A stretch of DNA of 8,886 nucleotides from Patescibacteria group bacterium (GTDB lineage: Bacteria; Patescibacteriota; Minisyncoccia; Sungbacterales; GWA2-42-14): NCBI GenBank assembly GCA_018971745.1, contig JAGXAD010000022.1, forward strand, positions 1-8,886, written 5' to 3'. Each line of letters begins with the position of its first letter. Position 1 is the first letter of the stretch. The notes under the pieces are model-generated. The model made no database searches. It worked only from the letters and a program-made list of their open reading frames with translations, and was not told the DNA's origin. The translations under genes and the position numbers were made by a program. Positions 1 to 5,859 of the stretch are shown one piece after another.

Positions 1-2013
1 GGACATTGTTTGACTTCTATCGGAAACGGCTTCACCTATTTCAGAATGGGTGAACTCACAACAGAATCTCTGCGGCAATGTTTTGAAGACCCAGATAGTC
101 GTATTGTTCAAGATTACGAAACAGCAAAGATAAGCTCTGAACACCCAAGAATAGAAAGCGTAGTTATTACGGGCGGGTTTCTCGACGGACAACGGATTGA
201 CTTCAATCCAAGTATGAATAGTGTTATCGGCGGAACTGGGACAGGGAAATCTCTGATTATTGAGTTTTTAAGATTCGCGTTTGACCGCAAACCTCACGAT
301 GACCTTCTTTCAGACCATAAAGAGAAGTTAGAAAAACAGCTTCGTATCAATGGCGAGGTGAAAGTTAATTTCAAAGACGCCTCTGGCGAGGATTACGAAT
401 TATCTCGGAAATTTGATAATCCTCGGAGTCCGTATTCTTCTCCTATTAAGTGCGTGAACAAGACGACGGGTAAAACATTCACAGGAGACGTATCTGCTAT
501 ATTCCCTATGCTCATATACAGTCAAAACGAGATACTCGAAATCACTCGTGATCCCGAAGCACAGTTGCGTTTACTGGATAACTTTAGAGATTTCGAGTCC
601 TTCCAGAACAAGGTTTTAAGCATTATCCAAGATTTAGGAAACCTTGATAGGAGTCTTTTCCAAGTGATACAGGAATCGGCAATTTTGGATTCACTCCTGA
701 AGCGTCAGGGAACTATTGATGAGAAGCTCAAAAAACTAAAAACCGGCTTGGGAGCGACAGGGGCAAAAGGATTTTCTGAAAGTTATATAAAACTTTCAGA
801 AGAAAAATCTGAGATTGAAGGGAAGATTGAGGAATACGATTCACTTCTCGATAAGATAGTAGAAGCAATTCACAGTTTTACAGACAATACTCCTCCCCGC
901 AAAAAGACCCCGAAAGAAATTTTGGAAATTATAGAGGCGAGCATTAGCGATAGTTATACTGGTGTTGTTAAGGCGTTAGAAAAACAACAAGACTTAATAA
1001 TAAAAGCAAAAAAGAAATCCCGAGCAGACTTGATTGTGTGGGAAAAATCAAAGAAATTCTCTCAACTAGAGAAGAAATATAACAGCGAAATAAAACTTCA
1101 AAAAAAGCAGGAGTCTCTTGAAGCTGAAAGGAAGAAGTTGATGGGTGAGAAGAAAGATATATCCGCAAAGATTACTGTTGCCGAAAAAGCCAAAAAGTCA
1201 TACACCGATTTAAGAACGAAGCGAAGCACTCTACTAGGTGAACTGGGAACTGTGAAGTCCACGTACTCCACAGAGAGGTCAGAACAAGCGAAGCTAATTA
1301 CAGAAAAATCGGTAGGTAAACTGAAGATTATTGTCCAAGCTGGGAATAACAAAGCAACTTATATCAAATTGCTTAAAAAGCTAAAAGTTGGTTCGCACGC
1401 CGAGAAAAAAGAGGTTGAAGATATAGCGAACTTAATTTCTCCTGTTGAACTCGTTGAAATGGTCTTGGATAAAGATGTTAAGAAATTTTCAAAAATTGTT
1501 GGTCTGACTGAACAGAAAGCCGAGAACATAATCAGCGAACTACTACTTGCGGAAAACTTATCGGGAACTTTGTCTCTCCAATATCAGGGCTATCCTGACG
1601 ACCGCATTGAGATTTTATACCAAAAGAAAGACGGGAATTACTACCCGCTTTCTGAACTTTCTATGGGGCAAAAAGCAGACGCTCTCATAATGATTGCTTT
1701 AGGAGACGGAAGTATGCCTGTCGTGATTGATCAACCGGAAGACGCTCTTGATGTGCCTTCCATTTGGGCGGATATTTGCTCGAAGCTACGAATAAGCAAA
1801 CACGCAAGGCAGTTTATATTCACCACTCACAATTCAAGTATTTCCGTTTCTTCAGACTCCGATCAGTATATTGTTCTTGAAGCTGATGGAAGCAAGGGGT
1901 GGTTATCTCGTTCAGGTTCAATTGACCAGAAGCAAATAAAAGAAGATGTTATGGATTATCTTGAAGGTGGTCGTAGTTCTTACGATTTGAAAAGGAAGAA
2001 ATACGATGCTTAA
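1..2013 (+). CDS. TrlF-like PHP/SMC-type ATPase, C-terminal part (5' end outside window)
   Basis: The frame is open from base 1, so the gene starts upstream; the TTG at 10 is not a credible start. The first visible codons read GHCLTSIGNGFTYFRMGE. They match the end of a PHP phosphoesterase domain, where the histidine would be the last of a D-x-H metal motif cut by the window edge. Numbering from the TTG, an ABC/SMC-type ATPase follows: Walker A GGTGTGKS at 74-81, a charged Lys/Glu-rich coiled coil at about 195-460, signature LSMGQ at 550-554, Walker B PVVIDQPEDA from 570 (D574, E577) and an H-loop FTTHNSS with H607. This order (PHP, then ATPase split by a coiled coil) is that of the TrlF-type AAA-like ATPases, which are related in design to RloC/PrrC-like sensors. 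The HEPN gene 55 bp downstream on the same strand suggests a two-gene system. A defence role is inferred. The ATPase call is firm; the TrlF assignment is likely. Confidence 0.85.
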   Translation, partial: GHCLTSIGNGFTYFRMGELTTESLRQCFEDPDSRIVQDYETAKISSEHPRIESVVITGGFLDGQRIDFNPSMNSVIGGTGTGKSLIIEFLRFAFDRKPHDDLLSDHKEKLEKQLRINGEVKVNFKDASGEDYELSRKFDNPRSPYSSPIKCVNKTTGKTFTGDVSAIFPMLIYSQNEILEITRDPEAQLRLLDNFRDFESFQNKVLSIIQDLGNLDRSLFQVIQESAILDSLLKRQGTIDEKLKKLKTGLGATGAKGFSESYIKLSEEKSEIEGKIEEYDSLLDKIVEAIHSFTDNTPPRKKTPKEILEIIEASISDSYTGVVKALEKQQDLIIKAKKKSRADLIVWEKSKKFSQLEKKYNSEIKLQKKQESLEAERKKLMGEKKDISAKITVAEKAKKSYTDLRTKRSTLLGELGTVKSTYSTERSEQAKLITEKSVGKLKIIVQAGNNKATYIKLLKKLKVGSHAEKKEVEDIANLISPVELVEMVLDKDVKKFSKIVGLTEQKAENIISELLLAENLSGTLSLQYQGYPDDRIEILYQKKDGNYYPLSELSMGQKADALIMIALGDGSMPVVIDQPEDALDVPSIWADICSKLRISKHARQFIFTTHNSSISVSSDSDQYIVLEADGSKGWLSRSGSIDQKQIKEDVMDYLEGGRSSYDLKRKKYDA

Positions 2014-2018
2014 GAGAG

Positions 2019-2043
2019 TTTGCCGATCTTTCAGGTCGGCAAA
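2019..2043 (+). other. Stem-loop between the ATPase and HEPN genes
   Basis: A 10-bp inverted repeat (TTTGCCGATC / GGTCGGCAAA, one T-G wobble) closes a TTTCA loop. It begins 5 bp after the ATPase stop codon. The + strand is followed by an A-run rather than a T-run, so it is not a classical terminator for the ATPase gene. It could be an RNA-stability or processing hairpin that lets the two genes be expressed at different levels. The fold is plain; the role is inferred. Confidence 0.45.
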
Positions 2044-2068
2044 AAATAAATCTCCATAATACGCGCGG

Positions 2069-2584
2069 ATGGGTTACAAAAATTATGAGAATAAATGTAT
2101 GGAAGAAGTGAGAATTAAAAACTTGATTAGAGTATGGCGAGAAAAGAGTCATCAGGAAGGCGATCAATTCGCGTCCTTTGTTTTTATTTGGTTTTGTTTT
2201 AACGCTTGGATGGAACATTTGTCGTCCAAAAACACTGACGCAGAAATGATTAAGGAGGTAGCTAAACGCCAGCCAGTTATGTCTAGCCTTATCGGGGCGT
2301 ATGATTTAGGAGTATCAGATGATGATTTATTTCAAAATAGTATTAAACACCTTGTTTGTATGAGCCGGGAAGAGCCAATTAAAGATACTCGAAACAGGAA
2401 ACCGCCTATTTCAATTCAGAATGAAAATGATTTTGAAAACATTGTGCAGGCAATTTATAGAATTCGCTGTAATTTATTTCATGGTGGTAAAGACGCGGAC
2501 GATATTAGAGATCAAGTTTTGGTTAAGGATGCGGCAATGATTTTGCGGCAATGGGTCGGCCACTTAATGGCAAGTTGGCAATGA
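2069..2584 (+). CDS. HEPN-domain protein, putative RNase partner of the upstream ATPase
   Basis: The 171-residue soluble protein is mostly helical. An aromatic helix, FVFIWFCFNAWMEHL (about 37-51), is followed near the C-terminus by IYRIRCNLFHGGKD (129-142). This contains the R-x4-H motif of HEPN nucleases (R133, H138, with N135 between them). An early W-AFNAW-like helix followed by RxNxxH-G is typical of small HEPN proteins, many of which are metal-independent RNases in toxin-antitoxin and anti-phage systems. It lies 55 bp after the ATPase gene on the same strand, so it is probably co-transcribed and functionally linked. The start is uncertain: ATG 2099 (residue 11) has GAGA 8 bp upstream and would fit the usual family N-terminus better, whereas ATG 2069 has no clear ribosome site. 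RNase activity and target are inferred. Confidence 0.78.
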   Translation: MGYKNYENKCMEEVRIKNLIRVWREKSHQEGDQFASFVFIWFCFNAWMEHLSSKNTDAEMIKEVAKRQPVMSSLIGAYDLGVSDDDLFQNSIKHLVCMSREEPIKDTRNRKPPISIQNENDFENIVQAIYRIRCNLFHGGKDADDIRDQVLVKDAAMILRQWVGHLMASWQ

Positions 2585-2622
2585 ATATAGCGGTGCATAT
2601 TTATCGATGGAAATGATTTCTC

Positions 2623-2649
2623 CAAAAACTCCCGACACCGGAGTTTTTG
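2623..2649 (+). terminator. Intrinsic terminator after the HEPN gene
   Basis: A perfect 10-bp stem (CAAAAACTCC / GGAGTTTTTG) with a 7-base loop ends in a T-rich arm and begins about 40 bp after the HEPN stop. The A-rich left arm gives a T-run on the opposite strand too, so it can act in both directions. Confidence 0.8.
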
Positions 2650-2673
2650 TTTATAAACCATAGCGAGTAATAA

Positions 2674-2709
2674 AAACAGGGCTGGTTCCATCCGGAGCCA
2701 GCCCTGTTT
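2674..2709 (-). terminator. Strong terminator of the leftward nuclease operon
   Basis: A 16-bp stem (one T-G wobble) closes the 4-base loop at 2690-2693, with a GC-rich core around GGGCTGG / CCAGCCC. Read on the - strand it is followed by TTTTTATTA, and it lies 20 bp beyond the stop of the nuclease gene. It closes the leftward transcription unit. Confidence 0.85.
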
Positions 2710-2728
2710 AACACTCCCTATTTTACTT

Positions 2729-3586
2729 TTATCCCGTAACTCCGAATTTACACCCTTTGCCGTTGCCCATATCCCAGTATTGGCAGTTTTGCGGACCGCA
2801 AAAGATGGAATTGCATGAACAATAAAAAATGCCTTTTTCAACCGCATTTGCAATGGATCCGAGGATTTGAAGCAGCCGATCAATGTCTTCCCGGGTTCGG
2901 TATGTTTCCACGCTCATGATTTTTGGCGATTTGTTTTTGATAATGTAATCCATGACCAATCCTTTTTCGGTTGCGCCGGTCTTCACCCGGAAGCCGAGAG
3001 CGTACGCCGTCATCTGCAAATCAGCATCAACTTGGTCTTTTGTCGGAGTTTTTGCGCTGGTTTTGATGTCATGAATTCGATGTTGATCATCCACAAGATC
3101 CATTCTCCCGATAAAGGTGTAGCCGACATCGTTGTTAAATTGAATTTCAAACGGTGTCTCCACAAACAGCGGCATAATTTGGGGCGATAACGGCTGAACG
3201 AGTTTCTTTTCATATTTCTTGGTTTCCGAATTCAGCTCACGATACATCATCGGCTCTTCGTTTCTGTCCTTGCCGGTATGGTAAGCGCAGATAAGATTCA
3301 TTCCTTCGTCTTTCACTTCCGCCGGATTTTCGTCTTTTTCCCATGCCGTTTCTTGCTTTGCGGATTCAAATGAATCGGAATAAGCCTCCAAAACAGCTTC
3401 TATCGGCAGATCCTTTTTGCTTTGGATCTTTTGTCGAAAATTAACTTCCAGGGCGGAGTGAACCGAGATGCCAAGCGTCATTGCTGATGTCGGAGGGATT
3501 TTCACACCTTTAATATAGCGGAAATAGTAGTGAAGCGGGCATTTCATGTACGTCAGGAGCTGAGAAATTGAATAGTGTTTGTTCAT
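2729..3586 (-). CDS. PD-(D/E)XK nuclease, RecB/Cas4-like, with putative Fe-S cysteines
   Basis: The 285 residues carry the motif series of the RecB/AddB/Cas4-type exonuclease domain. SISQLLTYMKCPLHYYFRY (6-24) is the usual N-terminal helix with its CP pair. Then come GISVHSALE (H43), GRMDLV with D163, HDIKT with D173 and K175 (the D-x-K catalytic pair), and QMTAY (Q191, Y195). The cysteine-rich C-terminus (C256, C258, C263, C268, C279) together with C16 resembles the one-plus-three cysteine set that binds a 4Fe-4S cluster in Cas4 and AddB; which of these would be ligands cannot be told here. It probably trims or resects DNA ends. It is the last gene of a leftward cluster and is followed by a strong terminator. 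No cas gene or CRISPR array is present, so a recombination, replication or phage/plasmid role is more likely than CRISPR adaptation. Confidence 0.85.
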   Translation of the reverse strand: MNKHYSISQLLTYMKCPLHYYFRYIKGVKIPPTSAMTLGISVHSALEVNFRQKIQSKKDLPIEAVLEAYSDSFESAKQETAWEKDENPAEVKDEGMNLICAYHTGKDRNEEPMMYRELNSETKKYEKKLVQPLSPQIMPLFVETPFEIQFNNDVGYTFIGRMDLVDDQHRIHDIKTSAKTPTKDQVDADLQMTAYALGFRVKTGATEKGLVMDYIIKNKSPKIMSVETYRTREDIDRLLQILGSIANAVEKGIFYCSCNSIFCGPQNCQYWDMGNGKGCKFGVTG

Positions 3587-3629
3587 ATGAGTTTCAATTA
3601 TGTTTTAATTTTCGGCTCGACAACCGAAT

Positions 3630-3980
3630 TTAATATTCAGAAACTAACATCGCAGTGAACCCCATCTCCCCGTTTGAAGCGACATAGAATTTCCGATTCG
3701 ACACTTCCACAGCATATAGCCAGTCCTCGTGTTCAAGAACAGCCGCACGAAATGCTTTCTCAACTGCTTCACGCATTTCCGAGGTTTCTGCCATCATGCC
3801 GGCTGTCCAACAACCGATGTATTTATCTGTACCAATTTGCGGCGGCACGCTCCGGTCAATGTCAACCGGAACGGATATTGTTACGCCGTCCTCGTGAACT
3901 ATGAGATGGGGGACGCCATTCACATATTTTTTATCGTCAATATGCGTGTGGCGCCATTCCTCTAAAGTGATTTTTTTCAT
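3630..3980 (-). CDS. Hypothetical protein, 116 residues, in the nuclease cluster
   Basis: I do not recognise the family. The protein is acidic and has no signal peptide or membrane segment. An N-terminal half with alternating beta-like stretches (VNGVPHLIVHEDGVTISVPV, 21-40) is followed by a helical part (about 66-88) and a final beta-like tail ending in GFTAMLVSEY. Its one cysteine sits in an IGCWTAGM stretch. It lies 43 bp upstream of the nuclease gene on the same strand and 67 bp downstream of the double zinc-ribbon gene, so it is probably part of the same transcript. The start ATG is preceded by ACAACAAC and lacks a Shine-Dalgarno motif, as do its neighbours. Confidence 0.65.
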   Translation of the reverse strand: MKKITLEEWRHTHIDDKKYVNGVPHLIVHEDGVTISVPVDIDRSVPPQIGTDKYIGCWTAGMMAETSEMREAVEKAFRAAVLEHEDWLYAVEVSNRKFYVASNGEMGFTAMLVSEY

Positions 3981-4005
3981 GTTGTTGTCGTGAGAAAGAC
4001 GGCAA

Positions 4006-4027
4006 GCGGCCTTCCGAAGAAGACCGC
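4006..4027 (-). other. UUCG-tetraloop hairpin between cluster genes
   Basis: On the - strand GCGGTCTTC pairs with GAAGGCCGC around a TTCG loop, giving the very stable cUUCGg tetraloop. The fifth pair is a T-G wobble on the - strand but a C-A mismatch on the + strand, so the fold belongs to leftward RNA. It begins about 20 bp after the double zinc-ribbon gene. The sequence after it (TTGCCGTCTTTCTC) is only moderately T-rich, so it may be a partial terminator or an mRNA-stabilising element. Confidence 0.5.
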
Positions 4028-4047
4028 CGCCGTCAAACTCACTGCGG

Positions 4048-4614
4048 TTAATAGGTTACGGCAGGCACTTTGACATTTGCCTTCTTTTGCGCCGGATACG
4101 GCAAAATTTCCAAACAACCCTTTTGATTGAACATTGCACAGCCAAAGAAAAGCTCGCCATCCGATTTACGTGTTCTGATCAACATTTTTACCTTATGCCG
4201 GGGACACACCGGAACCGGGCTGTTGTCTTCTTGCCTGCTTTGCTTGCTGGTTTCCATTTTATTGCTCGTGGCGCCCGATGCGCTTTCAAACGCTGATTTT
4301 GTATTTCTACACTGAGGGTATCCCGAGCACCCCCAGAAAAAGCCGGATCGTCCTTCCCTAAGAGTCATTTCTTGTCCGCATTCATCGCACATCATGGCGT
4401 CCGGCGACTTTTCAATCGTGTTTTCTTCGACGCCATCATCAAATTTTTTTTCTTCGGCGCCATTTAAGATTAATTTCCGCAATTCCACGTATTGCTGATA
4501 AGCGGCTTCTACGGATTCTTCCCTGATATTGATTAAACAATTCTGCCTTAACACTTTGCCCAAATCATCGAAATCAAAAGACCCGTTGATCTGGGCGATT
4601 GGTGAATATCCCAT
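4048..4614 (-). CDS. Protein with two topoisomerase-type zinc ribbons
   Basis: Numbered from ATG 4614 (188 residues). After an unrecognised helical N-terminal part (1-60), a first zinc ribbon reads CDECGQEMTLREGRSGFFWG (76-95) and continues CSGYPQC (96-102), with ligands C76, C79, C96 and C102. This is the pattern of the C-terminal zinc fingers of bacterial topoisomerase I (zf-C4_Topoisom). A Ser/Lys/Gln-rich linker leads to a second, altered ribbon with C137, H140, C159 and C167, where CPRH replaces CPxC. The topoisomerase catalytic domain is absent, so the protein probably binds single-stranded DNA or RNA. It sits in a leftward cluster with a PD-(D/E)XK nuclease, which fits DNA processing. 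The start is uncertain: ATG 4644 and 4635 are in frame, but they lie against a hairpin and T-run. Confidence 0.72.
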   Translation of the reverse strand: MGYSPIAQINGSFDFDDLGKVLRQNCLINIREESVEAAYQQYVELRKLILNGAEEKKFDDGVEENTIEKSPDAMMCDECGQEMTLREGRSGFFWGCSGYPQCRNTKSAFESASGATSNKMETSKQSRQEDNSPVPVCPRHKVKMLIRTRKSDGELFFGCAMFNQKGCLEILPYPAQKKANVKVPAVTY

Positions 4615-4653
4615 TGGTATTGTTTCCGGAAGCATTGCCGGCAAATTAAAAAT

Positions 4654-4669
4654 AAGCCGGGTACGGCTT
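4654..4669 (-). terminator. Terminator or attenuator between the RHH-like and zinc-ribbon genes
   Basis: On the - strand AAGCCG pairs perfectly with CGGCTT around a TACC loop and is followed at once by ATTTTTAATTT. It lies 95 bp after the stop of the RHH-like gene and about 40 bp before ATG 4614, leaving little room for another promoter. It could therefore set how much transcription continues into the rest of the cluster. Confidence 0.5.
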
Positions 4670-4763
4670 TGGAAACTATGTTATGTAATAAATGTATTTC
4701 CGGCGTTTGGCATTGCCGGTTGATGCGTTCACAAGGAAACGCAAATAAAACACGAGTCGCCAT

Positions 4764-4964
4764 TTATTCTCTTGCCGATTCTTGTTCGTGTTGCTGGATT
4801 ACTTCTGCGATGTCCGCAATTGGCGCACCGATTTCTTTTTCAACCTGCTTGAGATAATCATTAACCGCATTTTTTATCTGGGCCGCAATCGGACCACGCC
4901 CGAGGAACTGCCTTGCCCGCCAAAGATCCGAGACTTGTTCTTTGGGAACTTTCAAGGTGTACAT
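4764..4964 (-). CDS. Small ribbon-helix-helix-like DNA-binding protein (putative)
   Basis: The 66-residue product begins MYTLKVPKEQVSDLWRARQF, a short beta strand followed by a helix. A helix with GPIAAQIKNAVNDYLKQVEK and an acidic helical tail follow. The strand-helix-helix order and the I-x-x-A-x-x-x-Y-L helix resemble CopG/Arc-type ribbon-helix-helix regulators; the match is by shape, not a firm family hit. I chose ATG 4964 because the in-frame extension to 5072 is Phe-rich, unlike a protein N-terminus, and overlaps the repeats of the control region. It is the first gene of the leftward cluster. Autoregulation through the repeats 40-90 bp upstream is an inference. Confidence 0.6.
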   Translation of the reverse strand: MYTLKVPKEQVSDLWRARQFLGRGPIAAQIKNAVNDYLKQVEKEIGAPIADIAEVIQQHEQESARE

Positions 4965-5006
4965 TTTTTTGCCAGTAATTAAAAACACCCATTCGACCAA
5001 GCGAGT

Positions 5007-5051
5007 GTGAAAGAAAAAAGTGATAAAAATTCTTTCACCCACCAAGTGGTG
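5007..5051. promoter_or_regulatory. Putative operator: two adjacent inverted repeats
   Basis: GTGAAAGAA (5007-5015) is repeated inverted as TTCTTTCAC (5030-5038), 9 of 9 bases. Directly next to it is a second dyad, CACCA-AG-TGGTG (5040-5051). Both lie 43-87 bp upstream of the RHH-like gene, where its promoter should be, and inside no gene. Operator function is inferred; related motifs occur at 5245-5256 and 6496-6527. Confidence 0.45.
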
Positions 5052-5123
5052 TTTGGGAAAAGAGAACATCATGAATAAAAAAACGGCACGAGAGCGGGAT
5101 GGGGTATTTGTTAAAAGCAGTCC

Positions 5124-5167
5124 CTGATCTCTTCGAGGTTAGCGGGGGGCACCGAAGTGCGTTTTTT
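5124..5167 (+). terminator. Two hairpins ending in a T-run, in the divergent intergenic region
   Basis: CTGATCTC pairs with GAGGTTAG around TTC (5124-5142; two G-T wobbles that hold only in + strand RNA). A short GCAC-CGAA-GTGC hairpin (5149-5160) then leads into GTTTTTT (5161-5167). The second stem has only 4 bp, so termination may be weak. No solid gene precedes it on the + strand. The rest of 4965-5304 holds the operator candidates, an A/T tract (AAAAAAATTTTTT at 5218-5230) and a -10 box, but no convincing gene. Confidence 0.35.
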
Positions 5168-5234
5168 CTTCCCTGGGGTATTTTGCTTTAATTTCCAATT
5201 CAATTTTCAAATGGCGTAAAAAAATTTTTTCCAA

Positions 5235-5276
5235 TGTGGTACATCACCCAGTGGTTTGTGGTACTCAAGGTATAAT
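5235..5276 (+). promoter_or_regulatory. Promoter with repeated upstream motif for the small zinc-ribbon gene
   Basis: A perfect -10 box TATAAT (5271-5276) lies 28 bp before ATG 5305; no good -35 box is found at 16-18 bp. Instead TGTGGTAC occurs twice, at 5235-5242 and 5257-5264, 22 bp apart (two helical turns), with CACCCAGTGGTT (5245-5256) between them. This looks like a binding site for a regulator at the -35 region. Confidence 0.45.
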
Positions 5277-5304
5277 TAAAGTACTACAAGTAATAATAAA
5301 AAAT

Positions 5305-5487
5305 ATGGATACAATCGATATAAATGATTTGTTTATTTTCAAACGCACATGCGTGAGGTGCCGCCATGAATGGTTTCCCCGTTCACGCAACCCGCAACGC
5401 TGCCCCCGCTGCCAAACACGGCTTAATAATCCGGTCGAGGATGAGAAAACTCAAGAAAAAGAAGCGTCCGCAAACAAATCCGGGTAA
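5305..5487 (+). CDS. Small zinc-ribbon protein, 60 residues
   Basis: The protein carries a single zinc ribbon, CVRCRHEWFPRSRNPQRCPRC (residues 16-36), with ligands C16, C19, C33 and C36. The HEWFPR...P..CPxC pattern matches a widespread group of small bacterial and archaeal zinc-ribbon proteins of unknown role. The last 15-20 residues are Lys/Glu-rich and probably disordered. An in-frame ATG at 5236 lies upstream of the TATAAT box, so ATG 5305 is preferred; its leader would be about 20 bases and has no Shine-Dalgarno motif. In the overlapping frame, ATG 5441 to stop 5537-5539 encodes a Lys-rich 32-residue peptide that could replace the tail if the reading frame were shifted. A DNA- or RNA-binding regulator is likely. 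Confidence 0.65.
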   Translation: MDTIDINDLFIFKRTCVRCRHEWFPRSRNPQRCPRCQTRLNNPVEDEKTQEKEASANKSG

Positions 5488-5859
5488 TAAAAATGCCCCA
5501 GGGGACAAGAAAGACGAAAATGCGGCAATAGACCATTGATGGAATAATCTGGGTCACTTTTCAATCCGTTCTGATATCAAAAAGTGAGATAAACCAGATT
5601 TTCCCAATAAGGCCGGTTTTGTCAAAAATACTGTTTTCAGAGATTAAATAGGGCAGATAAGCCCGTTTTTTATTTTATCCGTTGAACATACGCATACGAT
5701 ACTGACGATTATGACGATGTTTTCTTTGGATTGGCACTAGTTGATGGGGGGCTAACCCTTGATTTGGCGTTCGTAACTGATATATTAAGAGTGTGCTTGC
5801 GGGCGCAAACCCCATTCAGCCGCGGATTTCCCGGGATTGAAGACGGGCACGATAAAAAT
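5488..5859. other. Stretch without a clear gene before the ORF6N gene
   Basis: An imperfect stem lies at 5546-5600: AATCTGG and CACTTTT pair with AAAAGTG and CCAGATT, with unequal internal loops. A weak hairpin GGGC-AGATAA-GCCC with a T-run spans 5651-5671. ACGAT occurs three times at exact 9-bp spacing (5696, 5705, 5714). From 5686 the frame is open into the ORF6N gene (58 codons, visible as [20 protein letters not shown] and onward), but it has no start codon or family signature. TTCCCGGGATT at 5828-5838 recurs in the structured element at 6779-6789. I see no convincing gene. Confidence 0.4.

Noticed and set aside
2649..2658. Perfect palindrome GTTTATAAAC between the two terminators
   Set aside because: It is short and AT-rich and overlaps the terminator T-run, so chance is a sufficient explanation.
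2623..2709. Terminal inverted repeats of an insertion sequence
   Set aside because: The two palindromes have unrelated sequences and no transposase lies near them; both behave as terminators of convergent genes.
2729..3586. CRISPR-associated Cas4
   Set aside because: The nuclease motifs and cysteines resemble Cas4, but no Cas1, Cas2 or CRISPR repeats occur in the window, and the same motifs are common to phage and RecB-type nucleases.
4965..5072. Longer form of the RHH-like protein starting at 5072
   Set aside because: The added residues are Phe-rich and lie over inverted repeats that look like control DNA; MYTLKV is a natural N-terminus.
5731..5859. N-terminal extension of the ORF6N protein from an upstream TTG
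   Set aside because: The extra 43 residues do not resemble ORF6N proteins, which begin close to the IPSE..I stretch; ATG 5860 fits better.
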